From positions 1 through 36,246 of the forward strand of contig CAJOPT010000017.1 of the NCBI GenBank assembly GCA_905236455.1: DNA of 36,246 bases, given 5' to 3'. The notes beneath the pieces are model-generated. The model did no database searches. It was not told the origin of the DNA and saw nothing but the letters and a program-made list of their open reading frames with translations. This document shows, piece after piece, positions 24,706-32,205 of this stretch (position 1 is the first letter of the stretch; each line of letters begins with the position of its first letter). This stretch comes from an uncultured Prevotella sp. Lineage in GTDB: Bacteria > Bacteroidota > Bacteroidia > Bacteroidales > Bacteroidaceae. Both the position numbers and the translations under genes were made by a program.

Positions 24706-25443
24706 TTATGGCTTATCTGTTGACGACGGTTGCTGCACGGACGGTACAGTCACCGGATCATTGGTAACAATCTCATTACCATTCTCGTCTACCGGAACCT
24801 CAACTAACTCATATTCGTAGTCTGGCTCCTCCACCTCCTCGTATTCTATCTGCTCTTCCTCATTTACACTCAACGTATCAGCCGCACTACGAGTGCCGTC
24901 ACCAACCTGAATCACGAGTTTCGCATCTTTTGGAATACGGTCGCCTGCAGCAACCTTCCGTCCATTCACGAGAATGCCGTAGATCCAATCACGCTCACCA
25001 GGAATATACTGAGGCTCGCCTAATTTGAAGCCCATTGAGGCTAACATTGAGCTGACCTCACGGAAAGAGCCGTTGTCAATGACGTCAGGGAGGACAAGGC
25101 GCGGGGCACTTGCGGAATTTACTGTCACATTAATGACATGGTCTGACTTCACACGCTTACCTTCCACAGGTGTCTGCTCCAATATACAGTCCGGAGGCAA
25201 GGTCTTAACATAGCCCGTATCGCTTACGACAAGGGTCAGTCCAAGCTCGTCAAGCTTATCTTCAGCCTCATCAAATTGCATGTTGACAATATTGGGAACC
25301 ACGATAGACTCACCGTGATGGGTATAGAAATCCAATCCGTATTTCACGCCGATACAAAGCAATGCTATCACTATAAGTATAGCAATCACATTACCCCAGA
25401 CATAGGCACTTGCAATCTTTCCGAAGAAATCTTTTCCTGTCAT
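24706..25443 (-). CDS. Membrane-anchored PASTA-domain protein
   Basis: 245 residues. A short cytoplasmic start is followed by one transmembrane helix (WGNVIAILIVIALLCIGVKY, about 16-36). Two PASTA units follow (VVPNIVNMQFDEAEDKLDEL to about residue 115, and LVLPDVIDNGSFREVSSMLA to about 185), then an acidic, proline-rich tail (YEEVEEPDYEYELVEVPVDE). PASTA domains bind peptidoglycan-like ligands on kinases and PBPs; here there is no kinase or transpeptidase domain. It is the first gene of an operon containing ddl, consistent with a cell-wall role. The promoter overlaps the rpmH terminator. Confidence 0.85.
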   Translation of the reverse strand: MTGKDFFGKIASAYVWGNVIAILIVIALLCIGVKYGLDFYTHHGESIVVPNIVNMQFDEAEDKLDELGLTLVVSDTGYVKTLPPDCILEQTPVEGKRVKSDHVINVTVNSASAPRLVLPDVIDNGSFREVSSMLASMGFKLGEPQYIPGERDWIYGILVNGRKVAAGDRIPKDAKLVIQVGDGTRSAADTLSVNEEEQIEYEEVEEPDYEYELVEVPVDENGNEIVTNDPVTVPSVQQPSSTDKP

Positions 25444-25492
25444 AAATAGGTATCATTTGGGTTAGACGAGGCATAAACCTGCATTTTGCAGA

Positions 25493-25524
25493 CAAAGGTA
25501 AACAAAAAAAAAGAAAGAAGCAAA
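25493..25524 (-). promoter_or_regulatory. Sigma-ABfr promoter of the PASTA-ddl operon, inside the rpmH terminator
   Basis: On the minus strand TTTG (25521-25524), 20 nt, TACCTTTG (25493-25500), an exact consensus. The -33 box is the last part of the terminator loop, and the spacer is the descending stem plus the T tract. The predicted leader is about 45 nt. Confidence 0.68.
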
Positions 25525-25545
25525 GATTTCGACCTACTTCTTTCT
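25501..25545 (-). terminator. Terminator of rpmH
   Basis: On the minus strand AGAAAGAAG (25537-25545) and CTTCTTTCT (25512-25520) form a perfect 9-bp stem, followed by a run of nine T residues. It lies 32 bp after the rpmH stop. Confidence 0.75.
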
Positions 25546-25577
25546 GTTTTTTCAAAATAAAGCTGTTCGCTAACGGA

Positions 25578-25733
25578 TTACTTTCCGTGGTTCTCGTCTG
25601 AAACGGTCAGCTTCTTACGACCTTTGGCACGACGGGCAGCCAATACACGACGACCGTTCTTTGTTGCCATTCTCTCACGGAAACCGTGCTTGTTCACTCT
25701 TTTTCTGTTGTGGGGCTGAAATGTTCTTTTCAT
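25578..25733 (-). CDS. rpmH: 50S ribosomal protein L34
   Basis: 51 codons, beginning [20 protein letters not shown] and continuing [20 protein letters not shown], which is the diagnostic L34 sequence. A short extension ([11 protein letters not shown]) beyond the bacterial core is usual in Bacteroidota. L34 is a small basic protein of the large ribosomal subunit. It is transcribed away from efp, with promoters back to back, and has its own terminator, so it forms a single-gene unit. Confidence 0.97.
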   Translation of the reverse strand: MKRTFQPHNRKRVNKHGFRERMATKNGRRVLAARRAKGRKKLTVSDENHGK

Positions 25734-25799
25734 TGTTCTTATTTTGTTTTATTGTTAATCTTAATCCACATCAGGGAATAAAATCCCATAATCGGGCTG

Positions 25800-25830
25800 C
25801 AAAATTACGCATTCTTTTTCAATTAACCAA
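25800..25830 (-). promoter_or_regulatory. Sigma-ABfr promoter of rpmH
   Basis: On the minus strand TTGG (25827-25830), 19 nt, TAATTTTG (25800-25807), about 60 nt above the rpmH ATG. Confidence 0.6.
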
Positions 25831-25881
25831 GAATTATGCGTTTTTTAGTTGAAAAATAACCGTTTTTTTATATTTTCTTTG

Positions 25882-25889
25882 TAACTTTG
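25882..25889 (+). promoter_or_regulatory. -7 element of the efp promoter
   Basis: TAACTTTG matches TAnnTTTG and would give a leader of about 50 nt before efp. No convincing TTTG lies 19-21 nt upstream; that region is a T/A run. Confidence 0.5.
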
Positions 25890-25946
25890 CACCCACATTA
25901 GTGCATAATGACAAGCATTTAATAACAATTTATATATTAGCACATT

Positions 25947-26513
25947 ATGATTAAATCACAAGACATCAAAAAAGGTACCTGCATCCGCATGGATGGAAAG
26001 CTGTACTTCTGTATCGACTTCCTGCACGTAAAACCAGGTAAGGGTAACACCATTATGCGTACAACACTGAAGGATGTTGTAAGCGGACGTGTTCTTGAAA
26101 AACGATTCAATATCGGTGAGGCTCTTGAGGATGTACGTGTAGAGCGTCGCCCATATCAGTATCTGTATCTTGATGGAGGCGACTACATCTTCATGAATCA
26201 AGAGACATACGACCAGGTTCCTATCGCAAAGGACCTCATCACAGGCGTAGAGTTCATGAAAGAAAGCGACATCGTGGAGGTTGTAAGCGACGCCGACACC
26301 AATACTATCCTTTATGCCGAGATGCCTGTAAAGACAAATCTCCGCATCACACACTCTGAGCCAGGAGTAAAGGGCGACACCGCTACCAACGCCACAAAGC
26401 CAGCTACCTTGGAGACAGGTGCTGAGATACGTGTTCCGCTCTTTATCAATGAGGGCGACCTCGTACAGGTTGACACCCGTGACGGTAGCTACGTGAACCG
26501 CGTTAAGGAATAA
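25947..26513 (+). CDS. efp: Elongation factor P
   Basis: 188 residues. The three-domain EF-P order is clear: an N-terminal KOW-like domain with HVKPGKGNTIMRTTLKDV, where Lys32 occupies the tip position that is modified in many bacteria, then YQYLYLDGGDYIFMNQETYD, and a C-terminal OB fold ending GDLVQVDTRDGSYVNRVKE. EF-P relieves ribosome stalling at polyproline. No epmA/B gene is in the window. A proline-rich target candidate (the repeat protein at 32206-32592) is nearby, though that is coincidental at best. It is followed after 7 bp by the GT2 gene, suggesting co-transcription. Confidence 0.97.
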   Translation: MIKSQDIKKGTCIRMDGKLYFCIDFLHVKPGKGNTIMRTTLKDVVSGRVLEKRFNIGEALEDVRVERRPYQYLYLDGGDYIFMNQETYDQVPIAKDLITGVEFMKESDIVEVVSDADTNTILYAEMPVKTNLRITHSEPGVKGDTATNATKPATLETGAEIRVPLFINEGDLVQVDTRDGSYVNRVKE

Positions 26514-26520
26514 GATCTTT

Positions 26521-27534
26521 ATGAAGTATTCTGTCATCGTTCCTGTATACAACCGCCCGGATGAGGTTGACGAGCTGCTTCAAAGTCTGGCAGTGCAATC
26601 TCGGAAAGACTTTGAGGTGGTCATAGTGGAAGATGGCTCGGAAAATAAATGCAAGGATGTCTGCGCAAAATACGCAGACATCCTTGATTTGCATTATTAC
26701 TACAAGGAGAACAGTGGTCCTGGACAAAGCCGCAACTATGGAGCGGAACGCGCCAATGGCAAGTATCTTATCATCCTTGACTCTGACGTAGTATTACCCG
26801 AAGGTTACTTCAAAGCCATAGACGAGGAGCTGACTGAAAGCGATGTGGCTTTCGGCGGACCGGATGCCTCGCATCCGTCATTCACCAATACCCAGAAAGC
26901 TATCTCCTACTCTATGACAGCGTTTTTTACTACCGGTGGCATCCGTGGCGGAAAGAAGAAACTCGACAAATTCTATCCACGTTCCTTCAATATGGGTATA
27001 CGGTCAGATATCTACCGGCAGTTAGGCGGTTTCTCGAAGATGCGTTTCGGTGAGGACATTGATTTCTCATATCGTATCGTAGAAGCTGGTTACCAACCAC
27101 GTCTCTTTCCTGAAGCATGGGTATGGCACAAGCGACGCACTGACCTGCGTAAGTTCTGGCGACAGGTTTACAATAGCGGCATTGCACGGATCAACCTTGA
27201 GAAACGCCATCCTGGTACGCTGAAGCTGGTACACTTACTGCCGACAGTCTTCACAGTAGGGGTTATCGGACTCATCCTGCTATCACTCCTTGGTCTCATC
27301 ACTTGCACATGCTGGTTGATTTGGGTGCCTCTGATTCCTATCCTTCTATACAGCGTTATCATATTAATTGACTCCAGCATCGCTAACCACAGCATACAAG
27401 TGGGCATACTCTCCATTCCTGCCGCCTTCACCCAGCTTATGGGATATGGCTGTGGCTTCATCGAGTCGTGGTGGAAACGATGCTTACTCGGGAAAGATGA
27501 GTTTCAGGCATACGAGAAGAACTTCTACAAATAG
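26521..27534 (+). CDS. Family 2 glycosyltransferase with C-terminal membrane helices
   Basis: 337 residues. The GT-A/GT2 fold begins SVIVPVYNRPDEVDELLQSL. VVIVEDGSENKCKDVC holds the nucleotide-binding Asp, and KYLIILDSDVVLPEGYF holds the DxD-type metal site. FGEDIDFSYRIVEAGYQP carries the ED acceptor/base motif, and WRQVYNSGIARINLEKR follows. Two hydrophobic helices (about 235-285) anchor the C terminus in the inner membrane. It likely transfers a sugar to a lipid-linked or cell-envelope acceptor; donor and acceptor are unknown. It lies 7 bp after efp on the same strand. Confidence 0.85.
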   Translation: MKYSVIVPVYNRPDEVDELLQSLAVQSRKDFEVVIVEDGSENKCKDVCAKYADILDLHYYYKENSGPGQSRNYGAERANGKYLIILDSDVVLPEGYFKAIDEELTESDVAFGGPDASHPSFTNTQKAISYSMTAFFTTGGIRGGKKKLDKFYPRSFNMGIRSDIYRQLGGFSKMRFGEDIDFSYRIVEAGYQPRLFPEAWVWHKRRTDLRKFWRQVYNSGIARINLEKRHPGTLKLVHLLPTVFTVGVIGLILLSLLGLITCTCWLIWVPLIPILLYSVIILIDSSIANHSIQVGILSIPAAFTQLMGYGCGFIESWWKRCLLGKDEFQAYEKNFYK

Positions 27535-27611
27535 CCGGTCTCCTCTTAATCCCTTTCCTTACTTAATCTAATATTAATAACAATAAAAGACTAAATCTAA
27601 TTCTATCAAAA

Positions 27612-28298
27612 ATGAACAAACTTAATATCAACCAATGGGCGGAAGAAGACCGTCCACGCGAGAGGATGATGTCACTTGGAGCAGAAAACCTTTCAAATGC
27701 TGAGCTCCTGGCTATACTCATAGGCTCTGGAAGCACTCAGGAAAGTGCCGTTGAACTTATGAAACGTATTCTCAGTGACCATAACAACAGTCTTAACACA
27801 CTCGGAAAGCTCTCCATTCAGGAGCTCTGCCACTACAATGGCATAGGAGAGGCTAAGGCCGTCACCATCCTGGCTGCATGCGAACTGGGGAAAAGACGCA
27901 TGAGGGAGAAGGTAGAGGAGCGTCCAGACCTTGGCTCAGCCATACAAATTTACAACTATATGCACACGCACATGCAGGATCTGGATGTAGAAGAGGCGTG
28001 GGTGCTACTAATGAACCAAAACTTCAAACTCCTGAAAGCTGAACGAATCTCACACGGAGGTATCACGGAAACTGCTGTCGATGTACGCATCATTATGAAA
28101 GAAGCCCTATTAGTCAATGCCACTATTCTGGCATTAGCACACAACCATCCGTCTAACAACATCCGTCCCAGCAAGGATGACGACAACCTCACACAACGCG
28201 TAAAGAAAGCGTGTGAGACTATGCGCATATACTTTCTCGACCATATAATCATTACCGACGGAGCTTATTACAGCTACCATGAGCAAGGAAGGCTCTGA
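27612..28298 (+). CDS. radC: RadC/JAMM-domain protein
   Basis: 228 residues. An N-terminal helix-hairpin-helix-like part (LGAENLSNAELLAILIGSGS, LCHYNGIGEAKAVTILAACE) precedes the JAMM-like RadC domain (residues about 105-228) with LALAHNHPSNNIRPSKDDDN, the HxHPS(x)nD metal signature, and DHIIITDGAYYSYHEQGRL at the end. Long called a DNA repair protein, but its activity is not established in most bacteria. There is a 77-bp gap after the GT2 gene with no clear promoter. It converges with pdxT with only 3 bp between stops. Confidence 0.9.
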   Translation: MNKLNINQWAEEDRPRERMMSLGAENLSNAELLAILIGSGSTQESAVELMKRILSDHNNSLNTLGKLSIQELCHYNGIGEAKAVTILAACELGKRRMREKVEERPDLGSAIQIYNYMHTHMQDLDVEEAWVLLMNQNFKLLKAERISHGGITETAVDVRIIMKEALLVNATILALAHNHPSNNIRPSKDDDNLTQRVKKACETMRIYFLDHIIITDGAYYSYHEQGRL

Positions 28299-28301
28299 CA
28301 C

Positions 28302-28850
28302 CTATATCATACTGAGAAAATAGCGGTGGACACGTGTGTCATCATTCAACTCTGGATGGAATGCTGTCACAAGTTGATTATATTGACGTGCGGCAACGAT
28401 ACGACCGTCTACCGTAGCAAGGACACGACAGGCATCTGTCCTAACTTCCCTTATATAGGGTGCCCGGATAAAAGTCATCGGCACCTCACTGCCGACATCT
28501 TCCATGTCGGCACAAGTATAAAAACTGCCCAACTGTCTGCCGTATGCATTCCTGCAGACATCAATATCCATTGTCGCAAGATGCGACTCAGACAGGAGAA
28601 TCATTCCCGCACATGTACCAAAGACGGGAAGACCATGCATAATATCTTCCCTTATGGGGGTTAACAGTCCCGTGTCTTTCAACAGCTTCATCTGCACGGT
28701 AGACTCACCACCCGGAAGGACTAGTCCGTCTTTTGGCTGTTGCCAGTCTGCAAGCTGCCGCACCTCAAAGACATCTGCCCCGACAGAGCGGAGCATCTGC
28801 TCATGTTCGGCAAATGCTCCCTGTAATGCCAATACTGCGATTCTCTTCAT
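28302..28850 (-). CDS. pdxT: Pyridoxal 5'-phosphate synthase glutaminase subunit PdxT
   Basis: 182 residues from the ATG at 28850, which overlaps the pdxS stop as ATGA; a TTG six bases upstream is less likely. Class I glutamine amidotransferase features: [27 protein letters not shown] (oxyanion region), [15 protein letters not shown] with nucleophile Cys80, and [10 protein letters not shown] with His165 and Glu167 completing the triad. It releases ammonia from glutamine and channels it to PdxS. Co-transcribed with pdxS and the ThiD-AraC fusion. Confidence 0.95.
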   Translation of the reverse strand: MKRIAVLALQGAFAEHEQMLRSVGADVFEVRQLADWQQPKDGLVLPGGESTVQMKLLKDTGLLTPIREDIMHGLPVFGTCAGMILLSESHLATMDIDVCRNAYGRQLGSFYTCADMEDVGSEVPMTFIRAPYIREVRTDACRVLATVDGRIVAARQYNQLVTAFHPELNDDTRVHRYFLSMI

Positions 28851-29755
28851 ACACAAGCATGTATTATCTGAATACTATTGACTATTGTCCTCTCTGCCAT
28901 CAAGAGTGCTATCTCCTGCTCATTGATTCCAACCATAGCCTCACCAAGGTCTTCAGACAAGGAGGCAAGGAGATGTGCATCCTGGTAATTAGTCACTGCC
29001 TGTACGATAGCTGCCGCACGTTTGGCAGGATTACCACTCTTGAAGATACCACTGCCAACAAACACGCCTTCTGCTCCTAACTGCATCATCAATGCCGCAT
29101 CAGCTGGTGTTGCCACACCTCCCGCAGCGAAATTAACGACTGGCAGCTTACCGTTCTCATGGACATAACGTACCAGCTCATACGATACCTGCAATTGCTT
29201 GGCTGCCTCATACAACTCGTCCTCCGCCATTGATACCAGCTGCCGTATCTCACGCTGCATCTGCCGCATGTGACTGACAGCTTGCACCACGTCACCCGTT
29301 CCCGGCTCTCCTTTAGTACGAATCATTGTAGCACCCTCGGATATCCGCCGCAGGGCTTCACCAAGGTTCTTCGCACCACACACAAACGGAACATCAAACT
29401 TCGTCTTGTCTATGTGATAGATATTGTCAGCGGGTGACAGCACCTCACTCTCATCTATATAATCTATCTCTATCGCTTGCAGGATCTGCGCCTCGGCAAT
29501 ATGACCGATACGGCATTTCGCCATCACTGGTATTGTCACCGCTTCTTGAATGCCTTTTATCATCTTCGGATCGCTCATACGACTCACACCACCGGCAGCC
29601 CTGATATCAGCAGGAATGCGCTCTAATGCCATCACTGCACACGCTCCTGCCTTTTCAGCTATACGAGCCTGCTCTGGTGTTGTTACGTCCATGATTACTC
29701 CGCCTTTCAGCATCTGTGCCAACTGGCGGTTCAGTTGTTGTCTGTTTTGTGTCAT
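28847..29755 (-). CDS. pdxS: Pyridoxal 5'-phosphate synthase subunit PdxS
   Basis: 302 residues. The (beta/alpha)8 PdxS sequence is unmistakable: [20 protein letters not shown] (Asp23), [14 protein letters not shown] [30 protein letters not shown] with catalytic Lys80, [48 protein letters not shown] with Lys148. It makes PLP from ribose 5-phosphate, glyceraldehyde 3-phosphate and ammonia in the DXP-independent route. Its ATG overlaps the stop of the upstream fusion gene (ATGA), and its stop overlaps pdxT in the same way, so all three are translationally coupled. Confidence 0.97.
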   Translation of the reverse strand: MTQNRQQLNRQLAQMLKGGVIMDVTTPEQARIAEKAGACAVMALERIPADIRAAGGVSRMSDPKMIKGIQEAVTIPVMAKCRIGHIAEAQILQAIEIDYIDESEVLSPADNIYHIDKTKFDVPFVCGAKNLGEALRRISEGATMIRTKGEPGTGDVVQAVSHMRQMQREIRQLVSMAEDELYEAAKQLQVSYELVRYVHENGKLPVVNFAAGGVATPADAALMMQLGAEGVFVGSGIFKSGNPAKRAAAIVQAVTNYQDAHLLASLSEDLGEAMVGINEQEIALLMAERTIVNSIQIIHACV

Positions 29756-30627
29756 TGTCTTCGGAATTGAGTAGGGCTTACACCCTTGTTTTTTTTGAAA
29801 AACTTAGTAAAATGCGCCTGCGAGGAGAAGCCAAACCGGTATGCTATCTCCTGTATGGTGCTGTCTGTCGTTTTCAGTTGCAACTCTATCTCACGAATCA
29901 GATATTCATCAATAATGTTTTTGGGAGCCTTGCCGGAAATTCGCCGTGTCACCTGAGCCAGATATCGACTGCTCACATTCAGCAGATCGGCATAGAAGTG
30001 TACATCACTGGCAACGCGATGGTGCTCATCCACCGCAGAAAGAAACTCATGATAGAGTTCACTGCTCCGTCCCTGTAAGTCACTTGCACGTACAATCTGT
30101 GTATTAATATATGTCTTGGCATCGGCTTGTGCCTGTTCGGGTGTCTCGCCTTTACTAAGGAATACTGCCACAGCACTGGCATAACGGTTAGCTAACCCAT
30201 GCATCTGAGTAGCATCAAGACTTAATATTATCGTGCAAAGCGGAAATAACCTTCTCTGAATGTCATCTGCCACTGCATCTGGAACGAGCGAGTCTCCTCG
30301 GCTGGATTGCAATACAGAATCATAGATAACATATCTGGGGCGATACCTGTTTAGCGCATCAATCACGACATCAAGAACCTCACAGGTACGGATGAGTCCT
30401 ATCTTGACAACATCCGGCTGCAAGTCATTCATCACAGCCTCTATCTGCCCTTCCACCATCTTGGCAGGAAGGTCAAAGAACTCCTGAATACCAAGCGTTG
30501 TCTGAACGGTCACAGAGGTGACTGCCGTCACAGCATAGCCCCCCAGTTCTGAGATGGTTTTGATGTCAGCCTGCATTCCTGATCCGCTGGTGGGATCACT
30601 ACCTGTTATTGTCAAGATGGGTTTCAT
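29752..30627 (-). CDS. Degenerate ThiD/pyridoxine-kinase-like domain fused to AraC DNA-binding domain
   Basis: 291 residues from the ATG at 30627 (in-frame sequence above it lies in the promoter). Residues 1-177 follow the ribokinase-fold HMP/pyridoxine kinase: [80 protein letters not shown]. After about residue 135 the usual TPN-EA section is altered. Some 60 residues, including the GxGD/C catalytic loop, appear missing before the last helix ([14 protein letters not shown]). Residues about 190-291 are an AraC/XylS domain with two helix-turn-helix units ([20 protein letters not shown] and [20 protein letters not shown]). Most likely a regulator that senses a B6 vitamer or related pyrimidine with a dead kinase domain and controls the pdxS-pdxT genes it is coupled to. 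Kinase activity is doubtful. The fusion is direct from sequence; the sensing role is inferred. Confidence 0.85.
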   Translation of the reverse strand: MKPILTITGSDPTSGSGMQADIKTISELGGYAVTAVTSVTVQTTLGIQEFFDLPAKMVEGQIEAVMNDLQPDVVKIGLIRTCEVLDVVIDALNRYRPRYVIYDSVLQSSRGDSLVPDAVADDIQRRLFPLCTIILSLDATQMHGLANRYASAVAVFLSKGETPEQAQADAKTYINTQIVRASDLQGRSSELYHEFLSAVDEHHRVASDVHFYADLLNVSSRYLAQVTRRISGKAPKNIIDEYLIREIELQLKTTDSTIQEIAYRFGFSSQAHFTKFFKKNKGVSPTQFRRQ

Positions 30628-30631
30628 GCTG

Positions 30632-30662
30632 CAAAGGAAATATATTTTTCCCAAACTGCCAA
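30632..30662 (-). promoter_or_regulatory. Sigma-ABfr promoter of the ThiD-AraC/pdxST operon
   Basis: On the minus strand TTGG (30659-30662), 19 nt, TTCCTTTG (30632-30639): one mismatch to TAnnTTTG, so likely activator-dependent. The box ends 5 nt before the ATG at 30627, implying a leaderless message. Confidence 0.5.
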
Positions 30663-30673
30663 GCACCCGTTCT

Positions 30674-30712
30674 CATTTTGACAAACAAAGCGTCCATTTG
30701 TGCAAGAAAAGC
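30674..30712 (-). promoter_or_regulatory. 21-bp-spaced direct repeat, candidate AraC-type operator
   Basis: Plus-strand CATTTTGACAAACAAAGC (30674-30691) and CATTTGTGCAAGAAAAGC (30695-30712) agree at 13 of 18 positions in the pattern CATTT-N3-CAA-N2-AAAGC. They are offset by exactly 21 bp, two helical turns, as in classical AraC half-sites. The nearer copy is 11 bp above the -33 box. A perfect 12-bp palindrome TATCTTAAGATA (30715-30726) follows. Part of the second copy, AGAAAAGCCA (30705-30714), recurs inverted as TGGCTTTTCT at 30766-30775 next to the divergent promoter. Confidence 0.5.
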
Positions 30713-30776
30713 CATATCTTAAGATAATATTAGGATAATAAACAACCACTAACCGAGGATTTGTCTGGCTTTTCTC

Positions 30777-30806
30777 TTGTTTTTCAGAGATTATTAAGTA
30801 TCTTTG
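30777..30806 (+). promoter_or_regulatory. Promoter of the SufT-like/lpxH unit
   Basis: TTGT (30777-30780), 18 nt, TATCTTTG (30799-30806). The -7 box is perfect and the -33 box is fair. The leader to the ATG at 30876 would be about 64 nt. Confidence 0.5.
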
Positions 30807-30875
30807 CAGCAACAAACAGCTGCAGTTTGCTTACTACATACTTGTTAGCTGAGCATAATAATATAAGGTATAAAA

Positions 30876-31196
30876 ATGACACAACAAGAAAAGACGCAAA
30901 TAGAAGAACGCATCGTTGATGTAATAAAGACTGTATATGACCCGGAGATTCCTGTCAACATCTATGATCTGGGGATGATCTACAAAATAGATGTGCAAGA
31001 AAACGGCAACGTAGACATTGACATGACTTTTACCGCCCCCTCATGCCCGGCAGCCGATTTCATTCTCGATGACGTACGCACAAAGATCGAGAGCCTTTCT
31101 GAAGTGAAAGCCGCCAATATTAACCTTGTCTTTGAGCCGGCATGGGATCAAAGTATGATGTCGGAGGAGGCAAGAATAGAATTAGGATTCGACTGA
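30876..31196 (+). CDS. MIP18/DUF59 (SufT/PaaD-like) iron-sulfur assembly factor
   Basis: 106 residues, a single DUF59 domain: VIKTVYDPEIPVNIYDLGMI near the start, VDIDMTFTAPSCPAADFI with the conserved Cys, and a C-terminal FEPAWDQSMMSEEARIELGF, which is characteristic of the SufT-like branch. The family helps mature Fe-S proteins in the cytoplasm. Its stop overlaps the lpxH start (TGATG), so the two are co-translated. No suf genes are in the window. Confidence 0.85.
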   Translation: MTQQEKTQIEERIVDVIKTVYDPEIPVNIYDLGMIYKIDVQENGNVDIDMTFTAPSCPAADFILDDVRTKIESLSEVKAANINLVFEPAWDQSMMSEEARIELGFD

Positions 31197-31966
31197 TGGA
31201 TATGAAGAATGTATATTTCATATCAGACGCCCATCTGGGATCGTGGGCCCTTAACCACCGACGCACACAAGAGCGAAGGCTGGTTAAGTTCCTTGACTCC
31301 ATAAAAGACAAGGCAAGTGCCGTCTATTTGCTTGGAGACATGTTCGACTTCTGGTTTGAGTTCCGATATGTGGTTCCAAGAGGATATACACGTTTCCTTG
31401 GTAAGATCTCCGAACTTACAGACATGGGTATAGAAGTACATTACTTCACTGGCAACCACGATATCTGGACTTACGGTTACCTCGAAGATGAATGTGGTGT
31501 GATATTACACACCAAGCCAACTACAATGGAAATAGCCGACAAGGTGTTCTTCCTGGCTCATGGTGACGGACTGGGTGACCCTGACAAGAAGTTCAAGATA
31601 CTACGGAGTCTCTTCCACAGCCGTATATGCCAACGTATGCTTGGTGCCCTGCATCCAAGATGGAGTATGTGGATTGGACAGACGTGGGCTAAACACAGCA
31701 GGCTAAAGCGTCTTGACGGTAAGGAGGAACCGTATATGGGTGAAGATAAGGAATACCTTGTCCTTTTCACTAAAGAGTATATGAAAAACCACCCCGAGGT
31801 TGATTTCTATATTTATGGACACAGACATATAGAACTTGACTTGATGTTGTCGAAAAAGGCACGTATGGTTATATTAGGCGACTGGATATGGCAATTCACC
31901 TATGCTGTCTTCGACGGGGAACATCTTTTCATGGAAAACTATATTGAGGGCGAGACCATTCCATAA
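31196..31966 (+). CDS. lpxH: UDP-2,3-diacylglucosamine diphosphatase (LpxH-type)
   Basis: 256 residues from the ATG at 31196, which shares its A with the preceding stop. The frame extends upstream to 31142 inside the SufT-like gene, but the conserved sequence starts here. Calcineurin-like phosphoesterase motifs are in order: YFISDAHLGSW (D-x-H), VYLLGDMFDFWFEF (GD), YFTGNHDIW (GNHD), FLAHGDGLGDPD, and IYGHRHIE (GHxH). LpxH hydrolyses UDP-2,3-diacylglucosamine to lipid X in lipid A synthesis at the inner membrane. Length fits. Another phosphoesterase of the same family cannot be fully excluded. Confidence 0.85.
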   Translation: MDMKNVYFISDAHLGSWALNHRRTQERRLVKFLDSIKDKASAVYLLGDMFDFWFEFRYVVPRGYTRFLGKISELTDMGIEVHYFTGNHDIWTYGYLEDECGVILHTKPTTMEIADKVFFLAHGDGLGDPDKKFKILRSLFHSRICQRMLGALHPRWSMWIGQTWAKHSRLKRLDGKEEPYMGEDKEYLVLFTKEYMKNHPEVDFYIYGHRHIELDLMLSKKARMVILGDWIWQFTYAVFDGEHLFMENYIEGETIP

Positions 31967-31998
31967 TTAGACATTGTTTATGAGACCTCCGCAGAAGA

Positions 31999-32030
31999 AG
32001 GCGGAGATCTCACGATCTCCGCCTTTCTCT
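31999..32030. terminator. Bidirectional terminator after lpxH
   Basis: AGGCGGAGAT (31999-32008) and ATCTCCGCCT (32015-32024) form a perfect 10-bp stem around a 6-nt loop. TTCTCT follows on the plus strand and TCTTCT on the minus strand. An upstream CTCCGC (31987-31992) can pair with GCGGAG (32001-32006), an alternative hairpin that excludes the first. Confidence 0.7.
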
Positions 32031-32113
32031 GACTAAACTTAATCTACAAACCTGAGTTTTTACATTTACTCCTGAAACTTTTTTACCTAAGAAAATACCT
32101 AATTGTTTAATTC
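31999..32113 (-). ncRNA. Candidate ~115-nt small RNA
   Basis: A perfect minus-strand promoter (32120-32151) points into this interval, and the transcript would end at the strong hairpin at 31999-32024. There is no gene on this strand before lpxH's antisense side, and no plausible small ORF. The 3'-terminal hairpin with a pyrimidine tail is what an intergenic sRNA would have. No known RNA family is recognised. Confidence 0.33.
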
Positions 32114-32119
32114 TTGATG

Positions 32120-32151
32120 CAAAGGTACACAAGAAACCGCCGCTTCGCAAA
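32120..32151 (-). promoter_or_regulatory. Orphan sigma-ABfr promoter inside a terminator
   Basis: On the minus strand TTTG (32148-32151), 20 nt, TACCTTTG (32120-32127), an exact consensus. The -33 box lies in the loop of the terminator at 32131-32178 and the spacer contains its descending stem, the same layout as at 25493-25545. No protein gene is downstream on this strand. Confidence 0.62.
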
Positions 32152-32178
32152 TTCTTTCAACGAAACGGCGGTTTTCTT
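32131..32178 (-). terminator. Terminator of the His/Pro-rich repeat protein gene
   Basis: On the minus strand AAGAAAACCGCCG (32166-32178) pairs with CGGCGGTTTCTT (32131-32142) with one bulged A. The stem continues inward TTTCG/CGAAG with a wobble. It starts 27 bp after the gene's stop. Confidence 0.65.
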
Positions 32179-32205
32179 CAACTAAATATCTGAATACAGA
32201 ATTTA

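Noticed and set aside
25956..26552. 198-codon minus-strand open frame across efp
   Set aside because: It lies wholly opposite efp, whose sequence is unmistakable, and its translation shows no family pattern, signal or promoter.
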